Positions 35,300 to 43,925 of a DNA stretch of 64,000 nucleotides are shown here, piece after piece. This stretch comes from Pantoea cypripedii (GTDB lineage Bacteria > Pseudomonadota > Gammaproteobacteria > Enterobacterales > Enterobacteriaceae). Where the stretch lies: NCBI RefSeq assembly GCF_011395035.1, contig NZ_CP024769.1, positions 104,869 through 168,868 of the forward strand, read 5' to 3'. The notes under the pieces were generated by a model. The model did not search any database, had not been told where the DNA came from, and worked only from the letters and a program-made list of their open reading frames with translations. The translations under genes were made by a program, and so were the position numbers. Position 1 is the first letter of the stretch; each line of letters starts with the position of its first letter.

Positions 35300-35860
35300 T
35301 CAGGCAAGAATCCGTTTTGCCCAGGATTCGATCTCATCACCACTGCCAATATCCGCCTGCACCAGCCCATTGACCATAAAGGTGGGTGACACGTGGATAC
35401 CGTTCTGGCGTGAATATTTGCAATGCCATTTGATTTCGTTCTGCAATTCAGCGCGGTCAAAAGGCTCGCGTGCATTGACACCGCTGTATTGCTCCAGACG
35501 ATCGAGGATCTGGTTCGGCGTAGCGTCCATATTGGGGCCGCGGGCGTGATCGGTGAACTCGAACTCTTCGCGGTGATCGGCCACCGCTTTCAACACCGCT
35601 TTGGCGGCGGCTTTGCCTGCCGGCAGGGTGGAGGCGGCAAGAATGTAGCGCACAATCAGGCCGGAATACATATGCCATGGTTGTGATTGCAAACGGATTT
35701 TCAGCGTCATCTTCTCTTCGCCGACCAGGTTTAATAACGCATCAAACTTATTAAATGCGCGCACCGAGAACGGGCAAGTGGGTTCGAGAAACACTTCAAA
35801 CACCTTCGGGCCATGGCCCCAGACCAGTGGATCGGCATGCAATGCGGTTGACTGACTCAT
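35300..35860 (-). CDS. DsbA-family thioredoxin-like protein with CxxS motif
   Basis: 186 residues, no signal peptide, so probably cytoplasmic. The active-site region reads PTCPFS, where DsbA and FrnE-like proteins have CxxC; the second Cys is replaced by Ser. The cis-proline loop is VSPTFMVNG near residue 165. A helical insertion of about 90 residues lies between. With one active-site Cys it cannot form an internal disulphide and might act as isomerase, glutathione-dependent enzyme or non-redox binding protein. It stands alone, opposite to the next gene. Confidence 0.75.
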   Translation of the reverse strand: MSQSTALHADPLVWGHGPKVFEVFLEPTCPFSVRAFNKFDALLNLVGEEKMTLKIRLQSQPWHMYSGLIVRYILAASTLPAGKAAAKAVLKAVADHREEFEFTDHARGPNMDATPNQILDRLEQYSGVNAREPFDRAELQNEIKWHCKYSRQNGIHVSPTFMVNGLVQADIGSGDEIESWAKRILA

Positions 35861-36152
35861 CGTGACTCCCTGTGTAGAGAAAAAGTTTTTCTACTTTGAC
35901 AAAGCGTTGCGGCGACGACCAGCACAAGCTAAGGCTTTTTTGTTACAAAGCCATTCTCTGGTGTCATAATTCGTGCCAGATAAAAATCAGTTTGCAGATC
36001 CGCGAGCTACGAAATTGTCAGGCGCTATGCCCTTTGCCAGCCAAATAACCAACTATAGTTATCCTACATTTTCGATGTTTCAGGCGCTGCGACCGCCGCG
36101 CCTTTTTTTATTCATTTGCCCGGAGCTGAGAGAGATAAAAAAGAGGTTAATC

Positions 36153-36422
36153 GTGCTTGCCGAAATTTCCTGGAAAATCATCCATCAGGTTATCAATCAA
36201 ACGATTGCGGAGATGGTGGATGAGCAGCAGACGCTGGATGTGTTGACCCTGCGTGGGCGGTTAAGGGAAATGGCCGAAAACGAGAGCGATGAAGAGATGG
36301 TGCTATGTTACTGGCAGGCGATGAAAGTGTTGACGCACTTGCCGCCAACGGTGACAGCCAGTCAATTGATTGAGGCGGCGCGCAATGCCTTCCGCAGCCC
36401 GATCAATCATGACCCGTTTTAA
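36153..36422 (+). CDS. Small helical protein of unknown function
   Basis: 89 residues from GTG 36153 (AGAGG seven bases upstream). The open frame extends to 35973 but the extra part has no ribosome site. The product is acidic and all-helical by appearance (INQTIAEMVDEQQTLDVLTL; a hydrophobic HLPPTVTASQLIEAARNAF end). It recalls small two-helix regulators of the YmgB/YcgZ size class in layout only; I do not claim homology. No operon partner. Confidence 0.55.
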   Translation: MLAEISWKIIHQVINQTIAEMVDEQQTLDVLTLRGRLREMAENESDEEMVLCYWQAMKVLTHLPPTVTASQLIEAARNAFRSPINHDPF

Positions 36423-36543
36423 CTTTGCATGCTTTTCTGCTGCACCGCAGCAGGTGCTGACGTAATCGTATGATTATTCGGCATAATAATGGGGCGTGAT
36501 TTGATAGACTCCTGTCATCAGAGACCAACCACTGAGGACAGCG

Positions 36544-37560
36544 ATGAAAATTACGAGCTATGCCGCCATGCAGGCGGGTGAGGCGCTGGTGCCTTACGAA
36601 TACGAAGCCGGTCCACTGGCTGATGAAGATGTGCAGGTAGCGGTGGATTACTGCGGCGTTTGCCACTCTGATCTGTCGATGATCGATAATGAATGGGGCG
36701 GTTCAACGTATCCGCTGATTGCCGGTCACGAGGTGATTGGGCGTGTGGTGGCGCTGGGGGAAGCCGCGCAGAATAAAGGACTGAGCCTCGGACAGCGTGT
36801 CGGTATCGGCTGGACAGCTAAAAGCTGCCAGCATTGTGACGCCTGTATTACGGGCGACCAGGTCAACTGCGAAAATGGCAAGGTCTCCACCATTAATAAC
36901 CACGGTGGTTTTGCCAGCCATCTGCGCGCTAACTGGCAATGGGTGATCCCGCTACCAGAATCGCTGGATATCGCCACCGCCGGTCCTTTGCTGTGCGGCG
37001 GCATCACGGTGTTCAAACCGTTGCTGATGAACAACATCACTGCGACCAGCCGCGTCGGGGTGATTGGTATCGGTGGCCTCGGCCATATGGCGATCAAACT
37101 GTTGCGCGCCATGGGAGCGGAAGTGACGGCATTCAGTTCGTCTGCCGGTAAAACCGAGTCGATTCTGGCGATGGGTGCTGACCGCGTGGTCAACAGCCGC
37201 GATCCCGAAGCGCTGAATGCGCTGGCGGGGCAGTTTGATTTGATTATCAGCACCGTGGCGGTTGATCTCGACTGGAAACCTTATTACCAGGCACTGGCGC
37301 GTCAGGGCAAGTTCCACACCGTCGGTGCGGTAATGAAGCCGTTTGAGGTTCCGGCATTTAGCCTTATTGTTGGCGACCGCGCGGTTACCGGTTCTTCCAC
37401 CGGTTCTCCGGGCCAGCTGCGTGCATTGCTGAAACTGGCCGCGCGCGTTGATATCGCGCCGACCGTGGAAGAATTCCCGATGTCGCAAGTGAATGACGCG
37501 CTCGATCATGTCCGTGCCGGTAAAGCGCACTATCGCGTGGTGCTGAAGGCGGATTTCTGA
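36544..37560 (+). CDS. Zinc-dependent alcohol dehydrogenase (YahK/CAD type)
   Basis: 338 residues of the medium-chain dehydrogenase family. Catalytic zinc ligands are in VDYCGVCHSDLSM and AGHEVIGRVV; the structural zinc site is CQHCDACITGDQVNC. The coenzyme loop is GIGGLGHMAIKLLRAMG. It reduces aldehydes with NADPH, like E. coli YahK and plant cinnamyl alcohol dehydrogenase. Single-gene unit followed by hairpins. Confidence 0.87.
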   Translation: MKITSYAAMQAGEALVPYEYEAGPLADEDVQVAVDYCGVCHSDLSMIDNEWGGSTYPLIAGHEVIGRVVALGEAAQNKGLSLGQRVGIGWTAKSCQHCDACITGDQVNCENGKVSTINNHGGFASHLRANWQWVIPLPESLDIATAGPLLCGGITVFKPLLMNNITATSRVGVIGIGGLGHMAIKLLRAMGAEVTAFSSSAGKTESILAMGADRVVNSRDPEALNALAGQFDLIISTVAVDLDWKPYYQALARQGKFHTVGAVMKPFEVPAFSLIVGDRAVTGSSTGSPGQLRALLKLAARVDIAPTVEEFPMSQVNDALDHVRAGKAHYRVVLKADF

Positions 37561-37563
37561 CAG

Positions 37564-37589
37564 GAGAGGCGCGATAAATCGCGCCTCTC
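37564..37589. terminator. Long perfect hairpin after the alcohol dehydrogenase gene (REP-like, copy 2)
   Basis: A 26-bp inverted repeat: twelve-base arms (GAGAGGCGCGAT / ATCGCGCCTCTC) around AA. Its core GCGCGATAAATCGCGC is the reverse orientation of the REP-like palindrome. It starts four bases after the stop codon and probably terminates or stabilises the transcript. Confidence 0.6.
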
Positions 37590-37607
37590 AGGCACTGACT
37601 TGAAGCG

Positions 37608-37623
37608 GCGCGATTTATCGCGC
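37608..37623. repeat. REP-like palindrome, copy 3
   Basis: GCGCGATTTATCGCGC preceded by AGCG and followed by TGTTTTTAT, so it could also end transcription on the plus strand. It is in opposite orientation to copy 2, about 20 bp away. Confidence 0.65.
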
Positions 37624-37653
37624 TGTTTTTATCACGCCGCTACGGCACAGGCG

Positions 37654-39405
37654 TTACCCCTGCGCATCATCCTTCTCGCCGAGGAACCAATACCACAGCG
37701 GAATCGACATCAACGCGGTAAACACCGTGGTATAGAGCGCGATCATAAAGCCCTGCGTCAGATACATGGTCAGTGACCAGCTGCTGAACGGGATGCCATA
37801 TTGATCAATCACCCCGCCAATAATCGCATTGCTCATCACCGAGCCGACAATCAATGCCAGCACACACAGCCCATACAGGAAGTGGCGCATCTCTTTGCGC
37901 TTAACGGCGAATCGGGCGCGAATAATGCCAAGCGGAGATTGCTGGGCTGCCAGCAGCGCCTGCTCGTCAACCGGTGCGCGTTGCTGACGACGGAAACGCA
38001 GCATATCGACCAGCAAAAACGTCAGCAGACTCACACCCATCACCGGCAACGCATAACCCAGCGCCAGTGCCAGGAGTAAACAGGCTCCTTTGGCATAGTG
38101 TGGTAACGCCAGCCAGGCTGATGTCAGGGTTTGGGTCGGACTGGCTTCCGCCTGCTGTGGACGACGCAACCACCACATGCGATAACCCAGCACAATCATG
38201 GTGCATAAACCCAGACCGAAGGCCGCCAGCAGCAACTGATTCGCCAGGCCAAACAACACGCCCATGTGCGCATCCACCCCCCAGCGTGTCAGCTTCGCCA
38301 CCAGCGGGAAACGATCGAAATACACATGATCGACGATGGTGAAATCCTGCGGATTCACGGCAACCGCATCCACCTGGGTAGGCCAGCTGCGATCGATTTC
38401 GCTTACCGTCCATGCCTTATCGGCATTCTTTGGCTGGCGTAACTCGACTTTGGCCGCCGAAATCCCCGCGGCTCGCGCTGCGTGCAACGCGCGATCCCAG
38501 TCACCATCGGCAACATTCACCGGGCCATGTTGTACCGGCATCGCCATCGTCGACATATCCATGCCCGGCATACTTTGATGGTCGGCATGGGGGTCGGCAG
38601 CCATCGCAGGTTCATCATGGTTGAGCGCGGTGTTGACCTGCGGTGTCAGCCAGTTCAGTTCGGTGCGCCAGCGATCAATATTGCCACCCGCCCATTGCGA
38701 CCAGGTTAGCCCGGTGACGGAGAAAAACAGTAAGCCCAGCAGCAGCGTCAGGCCAAGGGTGATATGCCAGTGTCGGCTCAAGGCAAAACCTGCGCGTGGT
38801 GTTTTTGCCTTGCGGCGTGGACGCGTCCCCAGCCACAGCAGTACACCGCCGAGCGCCGCCACCCACAGCCAGGATGCCGCCAGCTCGCTGTAGTTGCGGC
38901 CAAAATCACCCAGCAGCAGGCTGCTATGCAGCAGGTCGATGGTCATACGCAGCGGCAACACGCCGCTGGTGCCATACACCGTCATATCGCCCTTCACCTG
39001 TAAGCTGTAGGGATCAATAAATACCGAACGTGACTGCGAAGCACCAAGGCTGGGATCGCTGAACTGCACACGCGTGGTATCGGTGGCACCCGGTGCCGGG
39101 CGGACGGCGTAGATACGTTGTTTATCGCCAGCATACGCACGGGCGGCGGCGATTTGTGCCGACAAGGGTTGTGCGTGGTCGCCAGGCTGAACACGTAACG
39201 CGTCTTTATACAGCACGTTTTCCAGCTGGGGCGTCAGCACATACAGCGTGCCGCTCAGCGCAGCGATAAAGATAAAAGGGGCGACAAACAGGCCAATGTA
39301 AAAATGTAAGCGGCGTAGCAAATTAAGCACCGCGCCGCGCGGTGCTACAGAGTGAACAGCAGACAAAGCCGTCTTCCTTGCGATAAAAGAATGCTCAAGC
39401 GTCAC
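37654..39405 (-). CDS. PepSY-domain membrane protein with Met/His-rich periplasmic segment
   Basis: 583 residues read from GTG 39405; no in-frame ATG precedes the first helix. PepSY-TM layout: helix at about 35-58, PepSY domains between helices, further helices near 180, 220, 390, 440, 510 and 550. Residues about 263-293 form a Met/His cluster (HADHQSMPGMDMSTM). Such proteins (PiuB/FpvG-like) act in metal or siderophore reduction at the inner membrane. The cluster and the Met/His-rich DUF2946 gene upstream suggest copper rather than iron; this is inference. Confidence 0.8.
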   Translation of the reverse strand: MTLEHSFIARKTALSAVHSVAPRGAVLNLLRRLHFYIGLFVAPFIFIAALSGTLYVLTPQLENVLYKDALRVQPGDHAQPLSAQIAAARAYAGDKQRIYAVRPAPGATDTTRVQFSDPSLGASQSRSVFIDPYSLQVKGDMTVYGTSGVLPLRMTIDLLHSSLLLGDFGRNYSELAASWLWVAALGGVLLWLGTRPRRKAKTPRAGFALSRHWHITLGLTLLLGLLFFSVTGLTWSQWAGGNIDRWRTELNWLTPQVNTALNHDEPAMAADPHADHQSMPGMDMSTMAMPVQHGPVNVADGDWDRALHAARAAGISAAKVELRQPKNADKAWTVSEIDRSWPTQVDAVAVNPQDFTIVDHVYFDRFPLVAKLTRWGVDAHMGVLFGLANQLLLAAFGLGLCTMIVLGYRMWWLRRPQQAEASPTQTLTSAWLALPHYAKGACLLLALALGYALPVMGVSLLTFLLVDMLRFRRQQRAPVDEQALLAAQQSPLGIIRARFAVKRKEMRHFLYGLCVLALIVGSVMSNAIIGGVIDQYGIPFSSWSLTMYLTQGFMIALYTTVFTALMSIPLWYWFLGEKDDAQG

Positions 39406-39435
39406 CCAACGGGATGCGCTACCGATCGAATCATG

Positions 39436-39831
39436 TCAGCAGGAGAGAAGGGCAGGCGGCGCGCGCGGTCGATGGGTCGTGATTTGACGACGGATCACCG
39501 GTGCGATGACGCAGGGCAGCGGTGGGGCACGGGAAATGACCAGCATCAGCCAGATGAAGGGGATAAACACCCACATCATCAATGGCACATGTACCAGCAG
39601 ATCACAGTAGCCACAGGCAAATTCGCCGTCGTCCATCATATGATGGTCCATGCCCGGCATCATCATATCCGGCATGGCTTCGTGATGCATGGGCATATCG
39701 GCTATCATGCTTTGCATGTGGTTCTGCCGTTCCAGCAACGTTTTCGACACCACCGGCGCAACAAACAGCAATAACACCGCCACGATGGCGATGCAGGCAG
39801 TCAGGCGCTGGCGAATTGCAGACGAAAACAT
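39436..39831 (-). CDS. DUF2946 family protein, Met/His-rich
   Basis: 131 residues from ATG 39831 (an adjacent ATG one codon earlier is possible). An N-terminal hydrophobic helix or signal (ACIAIVAVLLLFVAPVV) is followed by a Met/His-rich stretch (MPMHHEAMPDMMMPGMDHH), a CGYC pair and a second hydrophobic segment. DUF2946 proteins commonly accompany copper receptors and PepSY proteins. It precedes the PepSY gene by 30 bp in the same direction, so the two are probably one copper-related operon. No TonB receptor for copper is in the window. Confidence 0.75.
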   Translation of the reverse strand: MFSSAIRQRLTACIAIVAVLLLFVAPVVSKTLLERQNHMQSMIADMPMHHEAMPDMMMPGMDHHMMDDGEFACGYCDLLVHVPLMMWVFIPFIWLMLVISRAPPLPCVIAPVIRRQITTHRPRAPPALLSC

Positions 39832-40021
39832 CATGGCACAAACGGGGGTTACTGATTAAATTGGGCGGAAGTGTAACGCGATTACCTGGGATGGGTTAAA
39901 AAAACTGAGGGCATTTAAGAAATAATTCGCATCTTTTGAAAAAAATCACGTAACACCCAGCTTTTGTTAACCTTAATGCAACCTGGCAAGATCAATAGAG
40001 AAACATTAAAGCGGAGAAGCA

Positions 40022-40960
40022 ATGAAGATTGTCACCCTTGACGGCGATACCCTGCCACGCGCGCCACAGCGTCCCCAATGGTGTACCGACTGGCAATATC
40101 GCGCCACCACCTCGCTGGCGGAGCTGGTCCATGTGCTGCATGATGCGGAGATTGTGATCACCAACAAGGTGCCGTTGCGCGCTGATACGCTCCGTCAGCT
40201 GCCCGCTTTGCGTTACATCTGCGTGGCGGCCACAGGTTATGACTGCATTGATCTGGCGGCCTGTCGCGAGCGTGGCATTGTTGTCAGCAACGTACCGGGC
40301 TACTCCACGCGTAGCGTGGCGGAATGGGTGATGGCGGCATTATTTGCCCTGCGGCGTCATCTGGTGGACTACGTCAACAGCACGCGTAGCACCTGGCCAG
40401 CCTCGTCGCATTTTTGCGTCCATCGTCAGCCGATTCAGGACATCTATGGCGCGACGCTGGGGGTCATCGGGAAAGGCGATATTGGCCGCGCAGTCGGAGA
40501 GATGGCTCAGGCGCTCGGGATGAAGGTGCTGTATGCCGACCGTAAAGGCAGCACTGTCTTGCGCGAGGGGTATGTGCCGTTTGAGCAGGTACTGGCGCAA
40601 AGCGATGTGCTGACGCTGCATTGCCCGCTGACGCCAGAAACCAGGCAGCTGATCAATTTATCCGCGCTGGCGCAGATGAAGCCTTCCGCCCTGCTGATTA
40701 ACACTGCGCGTGGCGGTCTGATCAACGAAACCGAGCTGGCCCACGCCCTGCGTCAGGGGGTGATTGCCGGGGCGGCGCTGGATGTGCTGACCAGTGAACC
40801 GCCTGCTGCCAATCATCCGCTATTACAGGCTGATGTGCCCAACCTGATGCTGACGCCGCATATCGCCTGGGCCAGCCAGCAGGGGGTTACCAACCTGCTG
40901 CGCGGTATTGAGAGCAATCTCGCCGGATTCTGGCAGGGCACGGCGCAGAATGTTGTGTAG
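40022..40960 (+). CDS. D-2-hydroxyacid dehydrogenase (hydroxypyruvate/glycerate type)
   Basis: 312 residues. NAD-binding motif GKGDIG at 150-155; catalytic Arg230 in NTARGG, Glu259 in TSEPP and His280 in TPHIAW. The form resembles HprA-like glycerate dehydrogenases, which reduce hydroxypyruvate or glyoxylate. ATG 40022 follows GCGGAGAAGCA. Stand-alone gene ending in a REP-like palindrome. It is only distantly similar to the dehydrogenase at 204-1163. Confidence 0.85.
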   Translation: MKIVTLDGDTLPRAPQRPQWCTDWQYRATTSLAELVHVLHDAEIVITNKVPLRADTLRQLPALRYICVAATGYDCIDLAACRERGIVVSNVPGYSTRSVAEWVMAALFALRRHLVDYVNSTRSTWPASSHFCVHRQPIQDIYGATLGVIGKGDIGRAVGEMAQALGMKVLYADRKGSTVLREGYVPFEQVLAQSDVLTLHCPLTPETRQLINLSALAQMKPSALLINTARGGLINETELAHALRQGVIAGAALDVLTSEPPAANHPLLQADVPNLMLTPHIAWASQQGVTNLLRGIESNLAGFWQGTAQNVV

Positions 40961-40962
40961 CG

Positions 40963-40978
40963 GCGCGATTTATCGCGC
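40963..40978. repeat. REP-like palindrome, copy 4
   Basis: GCGCGATTTATCGCGC, identical to copies 1 and 3, preceded by GTAGCG. It begins three bases after the hydroxyacid dehydrogenase stop codon, in the gap before the convergent glutaminase gene. Confidence 0.65.
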
Positions 40979-40992
40979 TTTGATGTGACAAA

Positions 40993-41916
40993 CTAAAAAA
41001 TCGATCGTCCCAGCCGTTCCGTCAGCATTTCCAGCATCACCGTACCGGCCAGTGAGTTGCCCGAGCTATCCAGCGCGGGCGACCACACCGCGATACTCAT
41101 TTCTCCCGGGATGACAGCGATGATGCCGCCGCCAACGCCGGATTTTGCTGGCATTCCCACACGCCAGGCGAACTCGCCCGCACCATCGTACATGCCGCTG
41201 GTCATCATCAGCGCGTTCACCTGCCGTGCATGACGCGGTGAAATCACCGTAATTTCATCGCCGAGGCTGCGTCCCTGATTCGCCAGGTAGAAGAACGTGC
41301 GAGCCAGTTCGGTGCAACTCATTGCCATCGCGCAGTAGTGAAAATAGGTTTCCATCACTTTGCTGACATCGTTGTGGAAATTGCCAAAGGACTTCATCAG
41401 CCAGGCAATTGCGGCGTTGCGTGCCGAATGTTCGTATTCGGAGCGCGCCACTACCCGGTCATAATTGATGCCATTGCGCTGCGCCAGATGACGCACAATC
41501 TCCAGCATGCGCTGACGCGGTGCCGTCAGTCGGCTTTCCAGCAGGTCACACATCACCAGCGCCCCGGCGTTGATAAACGGATTGCGCGGTTTGCCCTGTT
41601 CCAGCTCCAGTTGCAGCAGCGAATTAAACGCCTGGCCGGATGGCTCTTTGCCGACGCGCTGCCAAATATCCGGTTCGTCATATAACGTCAGCGCCAGGGT
41701 CAGTGACAACACTTTCGAGATCGACTGAATGGAAAAACGGGTATCGGCATCCCCAGCCTGATAACAGGTACCGTCGGCGACATAAATTGCGATGCCTGCC
41801 TGATCGGGTGACACCCCCGCCAGCGCGGGAATATAGTCCGCCACTTTTCCCTGCCGGGCCAGCGGGCGAACCTGTTCAATAATCTCTTCCAGCAATGCGT
41901 TACTGAGTTCAGTCAC
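40993..41916 (-). CDS. glsB: Glutaminase
   Basis: 307 residues from GTG 41916, which has GGAG eight bases upstream and gives the length of E. coli GlsB (308); the open frame to 41979 adds 21 residues with no family match. The serine-dependent beta-lactamase-like fold shows the SxxK catalytic motif Ser65-Ile-Ser-Lys68, the GKVADYIPALA N-terminal signature, and NPFINAGAL. It converts glutamine to glutamate and ammonia. Confidence 0.88.
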   Translation of the reverse strand: MTELSNALLEEIIEQVRPLARQGKVADYIPALAGVSPDQAGIAIYVADGTCYQAGDADTRFSIQSISKVLSLTLALTLYDEPDIWQRVGKEPSGQAFNSLLQLELEQGKPRNPFINAGALVMCDLLESRLTAPRQRMLEIVRHLAQRNGINYDRVVARSEYEHSARNAAIAWLMKSFGNFHNDVSKVMETYFHYCAMAMSCTELARTFFYLANQGRSLGDEITVISPRHARQVNALMMTSGMYDGAGEFAWRVGMPAKSGVGGGIIAVIPGEMSIAVWSPALDSSGNSLAGTVMLEMLTERLGRSIF

Positions 41917-42062
41917 TTTTATGCTCCGTGCATAGCCATTCTGACCGGGGATGATCGGGACTTGCAGCCTGAGCGTCAATCAGTGACACAAAAAACTGTG
42001 AGCAATCAGGGTGAAGCCTGCGTTACAGTGCATTGATTATGCACCGATGATGAGACATCACC

Positions 42063-42413
42063 ATGTTAACCAATCTGTTGCAGGCCTTCCCTGCAGCGGC
42101 CCAGGCAGGCAGTTCTGAAACCTTCGAGCAACTTCTGCAACGTCCCAACCTGCGTATCGAGCGTATTGTTTCGACCGGTCAGGCCAGCCCGCCGGATTTC
42201 TGGTATTGCCAGACGCAGGGTGAATGGGTGTTGATCGTGCAGGGGGAGGCCGGTTTGCAGCTGGAGGGGGAAGCCGAACGGCAACTGCGCCCGGGTGACT
42301 TTGTTGATATCCCTGCTGGCTGCCGTCATCGGGTGAACTGGACGGCGGCAGATCAGCCAACGGTGTGGCTGGCGATTCACTACGGTGAGTTGCCCGATGT
42401 AGAAGAACAATAA
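42063..42413 (+). CDS. Small cupin-domain protein
   Basis: 116 residues forming one cupin barrel. Motif 1 is EWVLIVQGEAGLQLEGE, motif 2 is LRPGDFVDIPAGCRHRVNW, so metal ligands are probably reduced to one or two His. Such proteins are sugar isomerases, dioxygenases or ligand binders; no prediction is possible. It lies 20 bp before clcA in the same direction and may be cotranscribed with it. Confidence 0.75.
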   Translation: MLTNLLQAFPAAAQAGSSETFEQLLQRPNLRIERIVSTGQASPPDFWYCQTQGEWVLIVQGEAGLQLEGEAERQLRPGDFVDIPAGCRHRVNWTAADQPTVWLAIHYGELPDVEEQ

Positions 42414-42433
42414 ATTTAAACATAGAGGATGGC

Positions 42434-43825
42434 ATGTCTGTTACACAAGATTCTGCGCAGCCGGAAACGGTGATGCGCGCGGGGCGTTTTCTATTGCTGC
42501 AACGCCTGATGCGGCGCGATAAAACGCCAGTGGCGCTGCTGTTACTGGCGGCGCTGGTTGGCATTTTAACTGGCCTGGTGGCTGTCGCCTTTGATAAGGC
42601 GGTGAACTTTATTTTCCATTCACGGGTGAACTGGCTGGCTGATCAGGCGAGCAACCCGGTTCTGAATGTGCTGTGTGCTTTCTTTGCGGCCGCACTGCTC
42701 GGGGCGCTGGGGTACTGGCTGGTGCGACGCTTTGCGCCTGAAGCGGGGGGATCGGGCATTCCGGAAATTGAAGGTGCGCTGGAGGAACTCAGACCGGTGC
42801 GCTGGTGGCGTGTATTGCCGGTGAAGTTTATCGGTGGGATGGGCGCACTCGGTTCGGGCATGGTGCTGGGGCGTGAAGGTCCGACAGTGCAGATTGGTGG
42901 CAATATTGGGCGTATGTGTACCGATATGTTCCGGGTGCGTTCGTCAGAAGCGCGTCATACCTTGCTGGCAACCGGTGCGGCGGCCGGGCTTTCAGCCGCG
43001 TTCAACGCGCCGCTGGCGGGGATTCTGTTTATCATCGAGGAAATGCGCCCACAGTTCCGTTACAGCCTGATTTCTATCAAAGCGGTGTTCGTCGGTGTGA
43101 TTATGTCGAGCATCGTGTTCCGCCTGTTTAATGGCAATGAAGCGATTATCAATATCGGACAATTAAAAGATGCACCGACAGCCACCTTATGGCTGTATCT
43201 GCTGCTCGGCATCCTGTTTGGCGGCTGTGGCGTGGCATTTAATCGTCTGATTTTCTGGACGCAGGATCAGTTCCAGCGGTTGCATCACGGGCGTACTGCG
43301 CCCTGGGTGCTGTGGGGCAGCCTGCTGGCAGGTATTTGTGGCGTGCTGGGTTGGGTGCTGCCGGAAGCCATCAGTGGCGGCATCACGTTGATCCCGGATT
43401 TCTCTGCCGGACATTTCACCGCCCTGGGATTATTTGCTCTGTTCGCGTTACGTGTGGTGATCACCATCTGCTGCTTTGCCTCAGGTGCACCTGGCGGGAT
43501 TTTTGCGCCGATGCTGACGCTGGGCACTCTGCTCGGTACCTGTTTTGGTCAGCTTTGCATACATTGGTTTCCGGGTTATCAGCTGGAAGCGGCGACGTTT
43601 GCCGTCGCCGGGATGGGGGCGCTGTTTGCCGCTTCGGTGCGTGCACCGCTGACTGGCATCGTGTTGGTCCTGGAGATGACCAATAACTATCAGCTGATCC
43701 TGCCGATGATCATCACCTGTCTCGGGGCCACGCTGGCGGCGCAATTCTTTGGTGGCAATCCGCTGTATTCGTCATTGCTGGCGCGCACCCTGGCGAAAGC
43801 CCAGCGCCGCGAAAATGCGCCGTAG
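42434..43825 (+). CDS. clcA: H+/Cl- exchange transporter ClcA
   Basis: 463 residues. Selectivity motifs are at almost the E. coli positions: GSGIP 106-110, GREGP 146-150 with gating Glu148, proton Glu203 in FIIEEMRP, and GAPGGIFAP later. It exchanges two chloride ions for one proton across the inner membrane and supports acid resistance. ATG 42434 follows AGAGGATGGC. REP-like palindromes follow the stop codon. Confidence 0.9.
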   Translation: MSVTQDSAQPETVMRAGRFLLLQRLMRRDKTPVALLLLAALVGILTGLVAVAFDKAVNFIFHSRVNWLADQASNPVLNVLCAFFAAALLGALGYWLVRRFAPEAGGSGIPEIEGALEELRPVRWWRVLPVKFIGGMGALGSGMVLGREGPTVQIGGNIGRMCTDMFRVRSSEARHTLLATGAAAGLSAAFNAPLAGILFIIEEMRPQFRYSLISIKAVFVGVIMSSIVFRLFNGNEAIINIGQLKDAPTATLWLYLLLGILFGGCGVAFNRLIFWTQDQFQRLHHGRTAPWVLWGSLLAGICGVLGWVLPEAISGGITLIPDFSAGHFTALGLFALFALRVVITICCFASGAPGGIFAPMLTLGTLLGTCFGQLCIHWFPGYQLEAATFAVAGMGALFAASVRAPLTGIVLVLEMTNNYQLILPMIITCLGATLAAQFFGGNPLYSSLLARTLAKAQRRENAP

Positions 43826-43827
43826 CG

Positions 43828-43843
43828 GCGCAATTTATTGCGC
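43828..43843. repeat. REP-like palindrome, copy 5 (covarying arms)
   Basis: GCGCAATTTATTGCGC preceded by GTAGCG. Relative to the usual GCGCGA/TCGCGC arms, both sides changed together (G to A and C to T), so the pairing is preserved. It lies just after clcA and is followed by GGGGTTTT. Confidence 0.65.
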
Positions 43844-43871
43844 GGGGTTTTGCAGCATCAAGCTGTTCATT

Positions 43872-43887
43872 GCACGATAAATCGTGC
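43872..43887. repeat. REP-like palindrome, copy 6 (inverted orientation, covarying arms)
   Basis: GCACGATAAATCGTGC followed by CGCTAC, the reverse complement of the GTAGCG flank. Arms changed together to GCAC/GTGC. With copy 5 it forms a head-to-head pair between clcA and the dehydratase gene. Confidence 0.65.
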
Positions 43888-43925
43888 CGCTACCAATTTA
43901 TGCAATGGGCCGTCGCCGCTGACTT

